From NCBI RefSeq assembly GCF_005925345.1, contig NZ_SSHJ01000004.1, positions 1-64,000 of the forward strand: DNA of 64,000 bases, read 5' to 3'. Position 1 is the first letter of the stretch. Every line of letters begins with the position of its first letter. Positions 28,637 through 37,829 of this stretch are shown piece by piece. The notes beneath the pieces were generated by a model, which saw nothing but the letters and a program-made list of their open reading frames with translations, did not search any database and had not been told where the DNA came from. Origin of the DNA: Pedobacter ureilyticus. GTDB lineage: Bacteria; Bacteroidota; Bacteroidia; Sphingobacteriales; Sphingobacteriaceae. Position numbers and translations under genes: made by a program.

Positions 28637-30424
28637 CTAAAAGAGATTTATACCTACTGCCCAGCCTAGCCAGCCATCATTTCCGTTAATTTTTTTACTA
28701 TAGGATGGCGAAATTTGAGATTGATAACCTTTTGCAGCAACATATCCTGTTGGCGCTTCGGTTACATAGTAGTTAAGAACCGGGCCGCCATACACACTTA
28801 AACCCTTAAACAGCCGAAGTTGCAGATTTAATTGAAATTTATTGAGAATATTGGCATAATCCCATCTGCCCAAATGCAAATGTTGAGCTGTTAGTTCCGC
28901 AGAAACTGAAACCCTTTTACCTGCAAAAAAATCGTGCCCAAAACCAAAACCAAAAGTTTCTATGTTTTCATTTGTTACAAAGTTCTTCCCTAGCAAAAAT
29001 ATAGTGTATAGGTTGGCATTTCCACTTTTAAAAGAAGCGTTGGCATTAATTAAATCGTTAGTAGAGATGCCAATTTTATGGTATCCGTGTTTTACGATAT
29101 TAATTAACCCCAAACTTACTCCAGAAGAGGTATCGGCAATGTTGATTAATCCCAATTGGAAACCTTTATTATGTTTGGCATAGTTAAAAATGCCCGAAAG
29201 CTGAACGCCTTTCATGTCTTGCATTGCCACGTTACCCACACCTGCAAGCTGAAAACCTTTGGCCTTGTTGCGTACCACATTTGCTATGCCTGTAATCTGA
29301 ATACCGTGCAAGTCCTCATTTACCAAATTACCTACCGCAGAAACTTGCATCCCTTCTGCAAGCCCTCTTACATAATTTACCGTAGCTATTTGAATGCCAT
29401 TTGTGTTTCCTCTAACATGGTTATATAGGCCAGCCACCTGAACTCCGTTTGCATTTCCCCCTACCATGTTAGCCATACCGGCAATTTGCGAACCTTCTGT
29501 ATTACCGCCAGTAATATTGATAGCACCCGCCACTTGTACGTATCTTACATCAGCTTTGTTGAGATTAAAAACACCAGCTAGCTCTGCGCCATCTACCCCT
29601 GCCGTATAACCACCTACTAAGTTTATAGAAAACTTATTTACCACACTCCCACTCATATTGCCATGAGAACTTAAGCCAGGTATTAACGAAGCTTGCACAG
29701 GCATGTTGGTTAAAAAGTTGGGAACATTGATGTTTTGCAAACGCTGTTTAGACGAAGTTAACCATCTCCCAATCCTAAAATTATCCAATAGGTTGCCTAC
29801 AAAAGTTCCTTTGTTTTTATCTGGATCGTCATAACTCTTAGGCTTTATATCAATACTCGAAAGAAATACAATTGAGGTATCGCGATAAGTTTCTTTACTA
29901 GCCGTAAGCACAATGGCTTCGTGGTTACCTTTAAACTTTAAATTAAAGAAACCTTCCTCATCTGTGATTGCCGATTGTAGCAAACGTTTTTCATAAACAC
30001 TTGCATTTTTTACCTTTTTACCCGTCTGTGTATCTATCACTCGTCCGGTAATGGCGTATAAATTTTCTGCAGTTACAATGCTTTCTGCCTCTATCGCAAA
30101 ATGATTGACAGCGTACCGCAAAATAATGTACTCGGCATTTTCTTTGTAATCTACTTTGCCATCAAAAAGCTCATCTAAAATTTCTCGGACGGGTTTATTG
30201 CGAACATTGAGGTTAACGATACTGTCTTGCCCAAAAAGAGCGCCGTTATAAGTAAAGTAAAACCCGCCTGCGCTGCCTATTTTCTGCAAAACATCACCAA
30301 TTTTGTTTGCTTTTAAATTTAGCGTTACCAGTTTAGCTAAATTACTCTGATTGTAATTTACGGCTGTTTGTGCAGCACAAAAAAAGCTACCAAAAAGGAG
30401 TGCGATAACTAGTTTAAACTTCAT
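28637..30424 (-). CDS. STN-domain protein with carboxypeptidase-regulatory domain and 16-residue surface repeats
   Basis: The 595-residue product has a signal peptide (FFCAAQ), then an STN domain at about 30-105 (LNLKANKIGDVLQKI ... NVRNKPVREILDELF), then a carboxypeptidase-regulatory-like domain near 125-195 (ITGRVIDTQTGKKVKNASV). About nine solenoid repeats of 14-16 residues follow (for example GVQVAGLYNHVRGNTN) near 290-445, and then a C-terminal beta-rich domain. The repeat and C-terminal parts are paralogous to the protein at 34471-35643. The gene follows FecR by 2 nt. In classical systems this place is taken by a TonB receptor; no receptor barrel or plug is visible here. Role in signal sensing is inference. 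Confidence 0.82.
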   Translation of the reverse strand: MKFKLVIALLFGSFFCAAQTAVNYNQSNLAKLVTLNLKANKIGDVLQKIGSAGGFYFTYNGALFGQDSIVNLNVRNKPVREILDELFDGKVDYKENAEYIILRYAVNHFAIEAESIVTAENLYAITGRVIDTQTGKKVKNASVYEKRLLQSAITDEEGFFNLKFKGNHEAIVLTASKETYRDTSIVFLSSIDIKPKSYDDPDKNKGTFVGNLLDNFRIGRWLTSSKQRLQNINVPNFLTNMPVQASLIPGLSSHGNMSGSVVNKFSINLVGGYTAGVDGAELAGVFNLNKADVRYVQVAGAINITGGNTEGSQIAGMANMVGGNANGVQVAGLYNHVRGNTNGIQIATVNYVRGLAEGMQVSAVGNLVNEDLHGIQITGIANVVRNKAKGFQLAGVGNVAMQDMKGVQLSGIFNYAKHNKGFQLGLINIADTSSGVSLGLINIVKHGYHKIGISTNDLINANASFKSGNANLYTIFLLGKNFVTNENIETFGFGFGHDFFAGKRVSVSAELTAQHLHLGRWDYANILNKFQLNLQLRLFKGLSVYGGPVLNYYVTEAPTGYVAAKGYQSQISPSYSKKINGNDGWLGWAVGINLF

Positions 30425-30426
30425 TT

Positions 30427-31404
30427 CTATTTTTTAGACAGCACTATTTCGTTTTGGTTACGCTGCATTTTTAAATCAAGGGTTTCACAAATGATATCAA
30501 GATTTTTTTCCAATGCGTATTTAAAGGGCAAAGTGGTAGAAATCCGCTCATTTTTCAATGACCCATTTAAAGAAATTTTTGTACCATAAGCCTCACTTAA
30601 AATTGCTACCAACCTATCTAATGGTGTATTATTAGCTATAAATAACTGCGTTCTGTAATAGTTGTAAAGTTCGTCTTCGGTTTGTTTTTTCGCAGCCAAT
30701 TCCTCATCGTTCCCCAGCAACACACTTTCTCCTTTAATTAATCGCAATTCTATCTGGGCTTTGCCCGCCTCTTTATTTTTTTCAGTTACCTTAACAATGC
30801 CAGTTTCTACAATTACCTCTACACCTTTTTTTAGCTTTTTGATATTAAAAGATGTACCAACCACTTCTACTTTAACATTGTTGATTTCAATCACAAAAGG
30901 ATGAGAACGGTCATGCGCAACATTAAAAAAGACCTCGCCCTGCTCAATTTCTACCCTACGGTTAGTTTTAAAATTTTTAGCATAGCTGATATGGGTATTT
31001 TTGTTCAATACCAAACTGCTACCATCTGGCAATTCTTGTGCTAGCACCAAATCCTGACTTTCTAGATTAGTGTATTGGCCGCCAAATTGCTCATAAACCA
31101 ACCATGCACCAAAGCAAATTGCAAAAGCAGCAGCTATACGCAACCAAAACTTAGGCGGATTTATTTTTTTAACCAAAGGGATGTTCGCCTGCTTTTCATT
31201 AACCCGTTGTTTAAAATTTTGCCAAGCCTGTTCTTCATCTACATTGCTGCTTTCGGCAAGCGAAGTACTTTCGTTCCAAATGCGTTCAAATTGTTGGAAA
31301 TATTTTCGATTTTCAGCGTTGGCCGAAATCCAACTTTGAACGGTCCTACTTTCCTCTGCCGTAGTTTCGTTAAGCAGAAACTTTATCAATAACTCGTCAT
31401 TCAT
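30427..31404 (-). CDS. FecR family anti-sigma factor
   Basis: The 325-residue inner-membrane regulator should hold the co-encoded ECF sigma factor and pass on a periplasmic signal. The N-terminal cytoplasmic part has the sigma-binding helices (LIKFLLNETTAEESRTVQSW). One membrane helix lies near 88-105 (WLRIAAAFAICFGAWLVY). The FecR domain follows (RVEIEQGEVFFNVAHD ... EVVGTSFNI), and the C-terminal DUF4974-type region is FIANNTPLDRLVAILSEAYG, typical of Bacteroidota FecR proteins. It starts 10 nt after the sigma-factor gene and is 2 nt from the STN gene. Confidence 0.92.
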   Translation of the reverse strand: MNDELLIKFLLNETTAEESRTVQSWISANAENRKYFQQFERIWNESTSLAESSNVDEEQAWQNFKQRVNEKQANIPLVKKINPPKFWLRIAAAFAICFGAWLVYEQFGGQYTNLESQDLVLAQELPDGSSLVLNKNTHISYAKNFKTNRRVEIEQGEVFFNVAHDRSHPFVIEINNVKVEVVGTSFNIKKLKKGVEVIVETGIVKVTEKNKEAGKAQIELRLIKGESVLLGNDEELAAKKQTEDELYNYYRTQLFIANNTPLDRLVAILSEAYGTKISLNGSLKNERISTTLPFKYALEKNLDIICETLDLKMQRNQNEIVLSKK

Positions 31405-31414
31405 CTCGTTTTGC

Positions 31415-32023
31415 TTAATTCAAATAATCATTATATAGGTCTACCCCTAATAGGGCTAACACCAGAAAATCTACTAATTTTAAGCGCAAAATCTTCAGTG
31501 CTTTGCCCATTTGGTTTTCTACTGTTTTTATCGAAATACCTAATCGCTCTGCAATTTCTTTGTACTTTAACTCTTCAAATCGACTTAATTGAAAGACAAG
31601 ACGGCATTGCTCTGGCAGCGCATTCAATGCAAGCTGAAGCGCTTTCTGCAACTCAAAAAGCTCAACCCTATTAGATGCCGGCTCATGATGCGTGTTCATG
31701 GTATGTACCGTAAAGTTTTGATACTTTGATTTTACCTGCTCGTGCTTTAATAGATTAAGACTATCGTTATAGATACATTTATAGAGATAGGCTTTTATAG
31801 AAGTTTGCACTGCTAATAGATCTCGCTTTTCCCATAGTTTCAAAAACATAGATTGCACTACCTCTTCGGCAATGTCTACATCTTTAAGCAACATATTGGC
31901 ATAGGCATGCAAAGCCCTGTAATGTGCTTTAAAAAGTTGCTCAAAGGCTGTGTCGGTATAGGTTTGCAAAACTGTATTCACGTTAATAGCTTTCAAATAT
32001 ATTGGTTTGTTTTTTAACCGCAT
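31415..32023 (-). CDS. ECF RNA polymerase sigma-70 factor
   Basis: The product has 202 residues from the ATG at 32023. A longer frame reaches 32131, but the extra 36 residues have no sigma homology and contain a predicted promoter, so I choose 32023. Region 2 is at about 30-95 (DVDIAEEVVQSMFLKLWEK) and region 4 at about 140-190 (LPEQCRLVFQLSRFEELKYK, then IAERLGISIKTVENQMGKAL). It is the first gene of a sigma-FecR-STN unit and probably activates a small set of surface genes including its own operon. The targets are not known. Confidence 0.9.
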   Translation of the reverse strand: MRLKNKPIYLKAINVNTVLQTYTDTAFEQLFKAHYRALHAYANMLLKDVDIAEEVVQSMFLKLWEKRDLLAVQTSIKAYLYKCIYNDSLNLLKHEQVKSKYQNFTVHTMNTHHEPASNRVELFELQKALQLALNALPEQCRLVFQLSRFEELKYKEIAERLGISIKTVENQMGKALKILRLKLVDFLVLALLGVDLYNDYLN

Positions 32024-32040
32024 AGCAACATAGGTAGTCT

Positions 32041-32048
32041 CAAAATTA
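32041..32048 (-). promoter_or_regulatory. Candidate -7 element for the ECF sigma gene
   Basis: On the minus strand TAATTTTG matches the Bacteroidota -7 consensus TAnnTTTG exactly and lies 17 nt before the ATG at 32023. The nearest upstream TTG is 16 nt away, shorter than the usual 19-20, so support is moderate. Confidence 0.35.
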
Positions 32049-32167
32049 AATAGAACAACATTTTCAATGATGGCTATCGATGTGCCCATACATTTACAAT
32101 TTGCGACCAAAAGATTTATCTTTCTACTCATTTAATCTATGCGTCCATGTGGCTTCTTTTTAGGAAG

Positions 32168-33658
32168 CTAACTTCCCAACAAATTAATTCTCTTCAAAAT
32201 TTCAGCCCCATTCTCCGTATCAAGCGTAAACAAATCAATGTAATGTACTTTTGGAAACCAAAAGCTGCCACCTTCTACTTTTACAAAAACTCGCTTCAAC
32301 AATAGGTCTTTTCCTTCATCTTTAATATATAATCGATATTGCTGATCGGTTGGGGACTTTTGCAAATACATGGGCAGTTTCTTGTACGATACCAAGCGAA
32401 CTTCGTAACTTTCGTTACCGATTGCTTTGCACCTCACGCCATAGGCGAATTTATTCTCGATAGCAGATAACTCTTTTACCGCACCGTTTTCTTGGTACCT
32501 AATCCACGATGCTTTTACCGGAGCTTTTTCATTTAATTCGCCGTTCTTATCCAAATTCAATTGATAAACTACCGTATTTGCATCTGGAGTACGCTGTAAA
32601 AAAAACAATAAGTTCTTAATTTTAGGCTCTGGCAGTTGGGGCTGTGCCGCTAGTAGCTGACCAAGCATGACCAAAAGCAAACCCAAAACTGTGGCTTTGA
32701 GCAGCCAACTTATTTTAGATTTTGACGAATTTTTACGTTTACGCAAGGCTTTGTAGCGATATACTTTTGCCGGACTGGCAAATAGAAAAAATAGCATTTC
32801 CCTTAAACCATCACTTTGTTTAATATCACTTAACATACTTCGGTATTCATGAAAATTTAGTTCAAACGGATTTTCCTTGTTGGCCAAAGGCGATGTTAAC
32901 CCATACTTAGGCTGCTCTTCTTCATATTGAAATGTACCGAAAAGATGGTCCCAGATCATGAAAGTTGCTCCAAAGTTTTTATCTATATATTTCTCTTGAC
33001 TGCCATGATGCACCCGGTGGTTAGAAGGTGTGCCCAAGTATTTTTCTATCAATGGGTGCAACTTGCCAATAGCCTCTGTGTGTACCCAAAATTGGTAAAG
33101 CGTACTCATTTGGCTGGCCACCATAAAAACCACGGGATGAAAACCACACAAAGCTACCGGAATAAAGAAAACAAGCTTAATATGCTGCACCCAACTTTGT
33201 CTAAAAGCTACCGTTAAATTGTAATGCTCGGCAGAGTGGTGTACCACATGCGAGGCCCAAAAGAAGCGGTTAAAATGCGAAATACGGTGCGACCAATAGC
33301 TACAAAAATCGTAAGCAATGAAACAAAAAGGCAAGCTCCACCAATTAAACTCCATGCGCCAAGGCAATAAATTGTAGCTCCAAACCGCAGCCAACAGCAA
33401 CGCAGATTTCAGCATCAAATTCACTAACAAATTACCTAAGCCAACCCATAAAGAGCCTTTCAATTCTGCAGGTGTAAAATCATCGTGTTTAACGATTTTT
33501 CCAAAAACAAATTCCAATACGGTAAATAGCAAAACCAGGGGCAAAGCGTAAAAAATTAGGTTAGGCGTATTGCTTTGCAGAAGATATAGTTTTTCAATGG
33601 CGAGCTTTTCGGCGCCGAAATGCGCACCTAAAGCCTGCCAAAAAGATTGACTAGCCAT
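32168..33658 (-). CDS. Sterol desaturase/fatty-acid hydroxylase fused to a DUF4833-like domain
   Basis: The 496-residue protein has two parts. Residues 1-290 are a membrane-bound di-iron hydroxylase with helices near 35-55 and 70-95 and the three His boxes HRISH (124-128), HVVHH (137-141) and HRVHH (214-218). A further membrane helix near 325-345 leads to a C-terminal periplasmic domain (LLFFLQRTPDANTVVYQLNL, then WFPKVHYIDLFT) that resembles DUF4833; that name is from memory. The enzyme part should hydroxylate or desaturate a lipid. It lies 144 nt from the sigma-factor start and 15 nt after the DUF2807 gene. Confidence 0.85.
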   Translation of the reverse strand: MASQSFWQALGAHFGAEKLAIEKLYLLQSNTPNLIFYALPLVLLFTVLEFVFGKIVKHDDFTPAELKGSLWVGLGNLLVNLMLKSALLLAAVWSYNLLPWRMEFNWWSLPFCFIAYDFCSYWSHRISHFNRFFWASHVVHHSAEHYNLTVAFRQSWVQHIKLVFFIPVALCGFHPVVFMVASQMSTLYQFWVHTEAIGKLHPLIEKYLGTPSNHRVHHGSQEKYIDKNFGATFMIWDHLFGTFQYEEEQPKYGLTSPLANKENPFELNFHEYRSMLSDIKQSDGLREMLFFLFASPAKVYRYKALRKRKNSSKSKISWLLKATVLGLLLVMLGQLLAAQPQLPEPKIKNLLFFLQRTPDANTVVYQLNLDKNGELNEKAPVKASWIRYQENGAVKELSAIENKFAYGVRCKAIGNESYEVRLVSYKKLPMYLQKSPTDQQYRLYIKDEGKDLLLKRVFVKVEGGSFWFPKVHYIDLFTLDTENGAEILKRINLLGS

Positions 33659-33673
33659 ATTTGTAAGTTTAAA

Positions 33674-34333
33674 TTAGAATTGAACTAACTTGCCAGAGCC
33701 GCTAATTTCTTGCTGAATAAGAGGATGGCCTTGGTAGTAAACTTTTCCGCTTCCACTAATTTTCGCTTTCAGCTTATTTTGCACCCGAAATTTGACCTCC
33801 CCACTTCCAGAAATATTTGCTTCGGCATTACTTACGAGTACGTCTTTTAAGTCCACTTCTCCAGATCCTGATATTTCTACCTTTACATTTTCTATCTGCA
33901 TTGAGTTTTGGGCTTCTACCTCTGCAGAACCACTTAGCGAAACCGTCAAATTTGGCAATGCTGGGAAATCTCCCCTAATATCTACTTCGCCGCTACCACT
34001 TACCAAAATCGAATTAATGATTGGCATGGTTAATTCTACTTCAATATCGTCGCGGTGCACATTTACATTGTCGAAACTTAAATGTAAAACACCATTAACA
34101 ACCCTTGTGGTAAATTGTGGCACCAGGTTACTCGAACCTTTAACCTTCACTTTAAAATTGGTTCCGTAATTAACCTTTACAGGTGTAGCTCCGCTAGAAT
34201 TAATGCCAGTAAACTGAGGCACTTCTCTAATTTCCGAAACGATATTTCCGTTGGCGGTTAGGCGGTCTTTCTTACAAGCCGATAAGTTGATAATGGCCGC
34301 TAAGCCTAAAATAATTGCAATAAAATGTTTCAT
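33674..34333 (-). CDS. DUF2807 (head GIN domain) lipoprotein
   Basis: The 219-residue product carries a lipobox INLSAC near residue 20. The mature part is a right-handed beta-solenoid of the DUF2807 family: repeated SGSGEV/SGSAEV turns (ILVSGSGEVDIRG, VSLSGSAEVEAQ, EISGSGEVDLKD, NISGSGEVKFRV, KISGSGKVYYQG). Such proteins are common in Bacteroidota and lack a proven function. It precedes the sterol desaturase gene by 15 nt, so the two are probably co-transcribed. Confidence 0.9.
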   Translation of the reverse strand: MKHFIAIILGLAAIINLSACKKDRLTANGNIVSEIREVPQFTGINSSGATPVKVNYGTNFKVKVKGSSNLVPQFTTRVVNGVLHLSFDNVNVHRDDIEVELTMPIINSILVSGSGEVDIRGDFPALPNLTVSLSGSAEVEAQNSMQIENVKVEISGSGEVDLKDVLVSNAEANISGSGEVKFRVQNKLKAKISGSGKVYYQGHPLIQQEISGSGKLVQF

Positions 34334-34390
34334 GATGTGTGTTAATTAATGATTTGTATGTCTAATTAATGGGTTACGCTATAGGTCTCG

Positions 34391-34461
34391 GCCTGTACCA
34401 ACTTGTCGGCATCGAAATATTTCTACGTTTTTCGTTAAATCAGGCCGACAAATAAACAGGC
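34391..34461 (-). terminator. Long interrupted hairpin after the second solenoid gene
   Basis: GCCTG (34391-34395) and TTGTCGGC (34403-34410) pair with GCCGACAA (34444-34451) and CAGGC (34457-34461), giving a two-part stem around a 33-nt loop. It lies 10 nt past the stop codon at 34471 and upstream of the DUF2807 gene. Confidence 0.5.
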
Positions 34462-34470
34462 ATTATTTTG

Positions 34471-35643
34471 CTAAAAAACGAACTGTAAGCCAGCTTGGTA
34501 GCCAATATGTAGCGACTGCCTAAAATCCGACCCTTTACTTTGCCAAGTATGCAACACCAATTTTTCGTTTGCAGGATGCAAGGCCAAACCTTCCGCCGTA
34601 TTTGTAGTTACGAAATTGAAAGAAGGCCCTCCAAAAATCTCCAACCAAGGTGCTACTTTCACAGCCGGGAGCATTCTGAGGGTACTTTTAAAATATTCGC
34701 CGTACTTAAAGCTTTCTAAAGTGGTTTGCGTGAGTTCTAGGTTTAGCCTAAAATATTGGCTATGGAAAAAGTGGGCACCAAAACCGGCCTCAAACGCATA
34801 AACTTCGTCCTCGTTTTTGAAGTTATAGCCCGCTCCAATAATTCCATACAAATGTTTACCTCCAGATCTAAATGTAAGCATGGCCGTTTGGCTTTCATCT
34901 ATAGTGCTTGCCACACTTTTTTCGCCGTTTTTAATGATATTGATAATACCGATAGGACAATCACTTGTTTCTGCAATATTGATAAAACCTGCAATTTGAG
35001 CCCCTTTTACCTTTTTTGCCACATTAATAAACCCCGCAAACTGACTTCCGTTTACATCTTTAGCTACATTGATAAATCCTGAAAATTGCGAAGCAGAAAT
35101 ACGTTTTGCTACATTGGCAAAACCGGCGAACTGATTTCCGTTTAAGTTGCGGGCTATATTGGCAAAGCCTGCAAATTGAACGCCATTCATGTCTCCGCCG
35201 GTAGCATTTAAAAAGCCCGAGAATTGCGCTCCCCGAACTTCGCCCTGCGCCAAATTTGCAAACCCAGCAAATTGAGGCCCTTTGGCAGAGCGATAGGTGT
35301 TTAGAAAGCCTGCAAATAAAGCTCCGTTTGCTTCTTTACCCACATGATTAGAAAAACCTGCTAAAAGTGCGCCTTTAGCTTCGTTACGAACTATGTTCGC
35401 TAAGCCTGCAAAAGCACTTCCTCTTTCTACAGAAGAAACGCCTGCCAACAAGTGAATAGATAAATCGTTAGTGTCTAATGGGGCTCGGGTACCATTGGTA
35501 CTTAAAGGATAAATTAAACCGAAATTGACTTTTACGGTTTTACTTTCTTGCGCATTAGCTTGAAATGCTAAACCCAGAAATAGTGCTAAGCAAGCTTTGT
35601 TTTTAACGTAACGAATTTGTTTTTTGTAGTACAATGGTATCAT
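34471..35643 (-). CDS. Secreted solenoid-repeat surface protein, paralogue of 28637-30424
   Basis: The 390-residue product has a signal peptide that ends at FQANAQ. Residues of about 80-235 consist of nine to ten repeats of 15-16 residues with the consensus GxQFAGFxNVAxxxxx (for example GNQFAGFANVAKRIS). The C-terminal 140 residues form a beta-rich domain (ESFKYGEYFKSTLRML ... AGLQFVF) matching that of the STN protein at 28637. Similar repeats are called LA_2272-type surface repeats in Leptospira; I am not certain that this is the same family. No STN domain is present here. Function unknown. Confidence 0.75.
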   Translation of the reverse strand: MIPLYYKKQIRYVKNKACLALFLGLAFQANAQESKTVKVNFGLIYPLSTNGTRAPLDTNDLSIHLLAGVSSVERGSAFAGLANIVRNEAKGALLAGFSNHVGKEANGALFAGFLNTYRSAKGPQFAGFANLAQGEVRGAQFSGFLNATGGDMNGVQFAGFANIARNLNGNQFAGFANVAKRISASQFSGFINVAKDVNGSQFAGFINVAKKVKGAQIAGFINIAETSDCPIGIINIIKNGEKSVASTIDESQTAMLTFRSGGKHLYGIIGAGYNFKNEDEVYAFEAGFGAHFFHSQYFRLNLELTQTTLESFKYGEYFKSTLRMLPAVKVAPWLEIFGGPSFNFVTTNTAEGLALHPANEKLVLHTWQSKGSDFRQSLHIGYQAGLQFVF

Positions 35644-35718
35644 GTTGTGTCTTATTTAAAAATGAGACAACAACAACGAATTTTACCCCTACGCTAGAAA
35701 TTAAAAAAATATTAAAAA

Positions 35719-36588
35719 TTAGAAACAACAAACTTCCCAGCTTCTCTCCCAAGTTTCTTTGGCTACTAGTTTTTCCATGCCTTCTTTTTCTTCTAGTTGC
35801 TGATTGTGGCTTACAGCATCGGCTATGCCACACCACGGCTCCAAACAAACAAAATCTGCATCTATGGCAGCCCAAATACCAAAATAAGGGAAACCTTCGA
35901 AATGAAAATTTAATCCATTATAATTCTTTGTATTTAGCAAACGGATGTGATTACTTTTTAAGTTTTTAAACACCAAGGCATCGCCATAAAAAAGCTCGTG
36001 TTTTAAAGGCAGCGTCTTATCTTTTAATTCAATGGTCGTTGTTTGGTCGGCTATCAAATTATCATCGATGTGATGAAAAGTCAATTTATCATCGTTGTTA
36101 AACTGCAAATAATAATCCGTATACACACCTTGCTGGTTTAAAGGTGCCGCAAACGCGGGATGGCCACCAATAGAGAAAAGCATGGTTTGGCTGCCGAGAT
36201 TAACCACTTGATAAGTGCATTGCAAGCTAGCGCCTCGCAAACGATAGCGCAGTATCAATTCAAATTCGAAAGGGTATATTTTTAGCGTTTCTTCAGTATG
36301 CTTAAGTTTGAAGTTGATTTCTGTAGCAGCAACAAGTTCGTGTTCAAATTCTAAATCCCGGGCAAATCCATGGCGAGACAAAGTATACCTCTGCCCTTGG
36401 TATTCGTAAGTATTTTCTTTAAGTGCGCCAACAATTGGAAATAGTACCGGACTAAATTTGCCCCAGAATTGAGTATCGCCACGCCACATATAATTAATGG
36501 CGCTATCAACACCTACAATACTTTTTAGCTCAGCTCCTTTTGTAGAAAACTCTACCGCTAGATGCTCATTGCTTATAGAAACTATCAT
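35719..36588 (-). CDS. Aldose 1-epimerase family protein (galactose mutarotase-like)
   Basis: The 289-residue beta-sandwich protein belongs to the LacX/YeaD-like branch of aldose 1-epimerases. Visible motifs are SPVLFPIVGAL, the catalytic-type His in RHGFARDLEF, the GGHPAF segment, and the acidic residue in CLEPWCGIAD. It should interconvert sugar anomers or bind hexose phosphates in the cytoplasm; the sugar is unknown. It stands alone between the solenoid gene (75 nt) and the hydroxyacid dehydrogenase gene (127 nt). Confidence 0.85.
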   Translation of the reverse strand: MIVSISNEHLAVEFSTKGAELKSIVGVDSAINYMWRGDTQFWGKFSPVLFPIVGALKENTYEYQGQRYTLSRHGFARDLEFEHELVAATEINFKLKHTEETLKIYPFEFELILRYRLRGASLQCTYQVVNLGSQTMLFSIGGHPAFAAPLNQQGVYTDYYLQFNNDDKLTFHHIDDNLIADQTTTIELKDKTLPLKHELFYGDALVFKNLKSNHIRLLNTKNYNGLNFHFEGFPYFGIWAAIDADFVCLEPWCGIADAVSHNQQLEEKEGMEKLVAKETWERSWEVCCF

Positions 36589-36715
36589 GAAATAAAAATA
36601 GAATTTTTATAGCTAGCTTGTGTAAAATTTAACAAACACTAACAGTTCAGCCACAGATGCACAGATATGTTACTAGATTATTTCATGTTAAAATCTCTAC
36701 ATCTGCAGCTAAATT

Positions 36716-37696
36716 TTAATCGCCATAAACTTCTGGATTAATTACCTGTGGCATACGTTTACCTTTTAATGCTGCCACCATATTTTCCGCTGCCATCATG
36801 GCCATTTTTTCTCTAGTTTCTTTAGTGGCAGAGCCGATATGCGGCAGTACACAAACGTTTTCCATGTTTAGCAACATATTGTTCCTATCCATCGGCTCTG
36901 GGTTAGTTACATCTAAGCCTGCTCCCCAAATGATACCATTCTGTAAAGCAGCCAGCAAATCATCTTCGTTGTGTATTGCGCCTCTAGCGGTATTAATAAA
37001 AATCGCATTTGGCTTCATTTTTTCAAAAGCATTTTTATCAAAAAGCCCTTTAGTTTCTGCTGTTAAATTCACGTGTACACTTAACACATCGCTTTGCTGC
37101 AAAAGCTCGTCGAAAGACAGGTATTTAGCTCCAATCAATTTCTCTGCCTGCTCGTTTTTATTCCTATTATGGTAAATGATGTTCATCCCATAGGCGGCCT
37201 TTGCCTTTTTTGCCATTTCTAAACCAATACGTCCCAAGCCAAAAACACCCAAAGTTTTGCCATATAAATCTTGCCCCAAATTTTGCATCGGATCAAAAAA
37301 CTTCCACTCTCCCCTTTCAATAGTTTTGTGCATATAAAAAGCCTTCCTTGCTACCGATAACATTAACAGAAATGCGGTATCTGCCGTTGCCTCGCTCAGT
37401 ACATCAGGAGTATTGCTAACGGGCATTTGGTGCCTATTGGCAGCTAACAAATCTACTTTATCGAAACCAACACTCATTAAAGCAATAGCTTTTAATTGCG
37501 GGCATGCGCTTAAAAAACGCTCATCAATTTTGTTAGGACCAACGCTTAACAAGCCTACATGGCCCTTACACATTTCAATTAACTCGTCTTGAGATATGTT
37601 TCTAAGTTCGGTATAAACCGTTACTTCGTAACCAGAATTCCTTATCAACGCCAAAGCATCGTCGCTAATTTGACGGGTAATTAATACTTTCTCCAT
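36716..37696 (-). CDS. D-2-hydroxyacid dehydrogenase (glyoxylate/hydroxypyruvate reductase type)
   Basis: The product has 326 residues from the ATG at 37696; the longer frame to 37765 adds 23 residues that do not belong to the family. The NAD(P)-binding motif is GVFGLGRIGLEMAKKA near residue 155, and the catalytic Arg, Glu and His lie in NTARGAIHNEDD, DVTNPEPM and VLPHIGSATKETR. It reduces glyoxylate or hydroxypyruvate, or oxidises D-glycerate. It is divergent from the esterase gene with 133 nt between the two starts. Confidence 0.9.
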   Translation of the reverse strand: MEKVLITRQISDDALALIRNSGYEVTVYTELRNISQDELIEMCKGHVGLLSVGPNKIDERFLSACPQLKAIALMSVGFDKVDLLAANRHQMPVSNTPDVLSEATADTAFLLMLSVARKAFYMHKTIERGEWKFFDPMQNLGQDLYGKTLGVFGLGRIGLEMAKKAKAAYGMNIIYHNRNKNEQAEKLIGAKYLSFDELLQQSDVLSVHVNLTAETKGLFDKNAFEKMKPNAIFINTARGAIHNEDDLLAALQNGIIWGAGLDVTNPEPMDRNNMLLNMENVCVLPHIGSATKETREKMAMMAAENMVAALKGKRMPQVINPEVYGD

Positions 37697-37829
37697 AATT
37701 TTTGAAATGCTTATAAAACTAACGCTTTTTATTGGGTATTGTTTATCAAAAAGGGGCATTTTCAATATCCCATCAAAGTTTTTACTTCATCCATTTAAAC
37801 TTTATCCAAATTTTGAACTCTATAAAAAC

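Noticed and set aside
32024..32131. N-terminal extension of the ECF sigma factor
   Set aside because: The extra residues lack sigma homology and overlap an exact TAnnTTTG element, so the ATG at 32023 is preferred.
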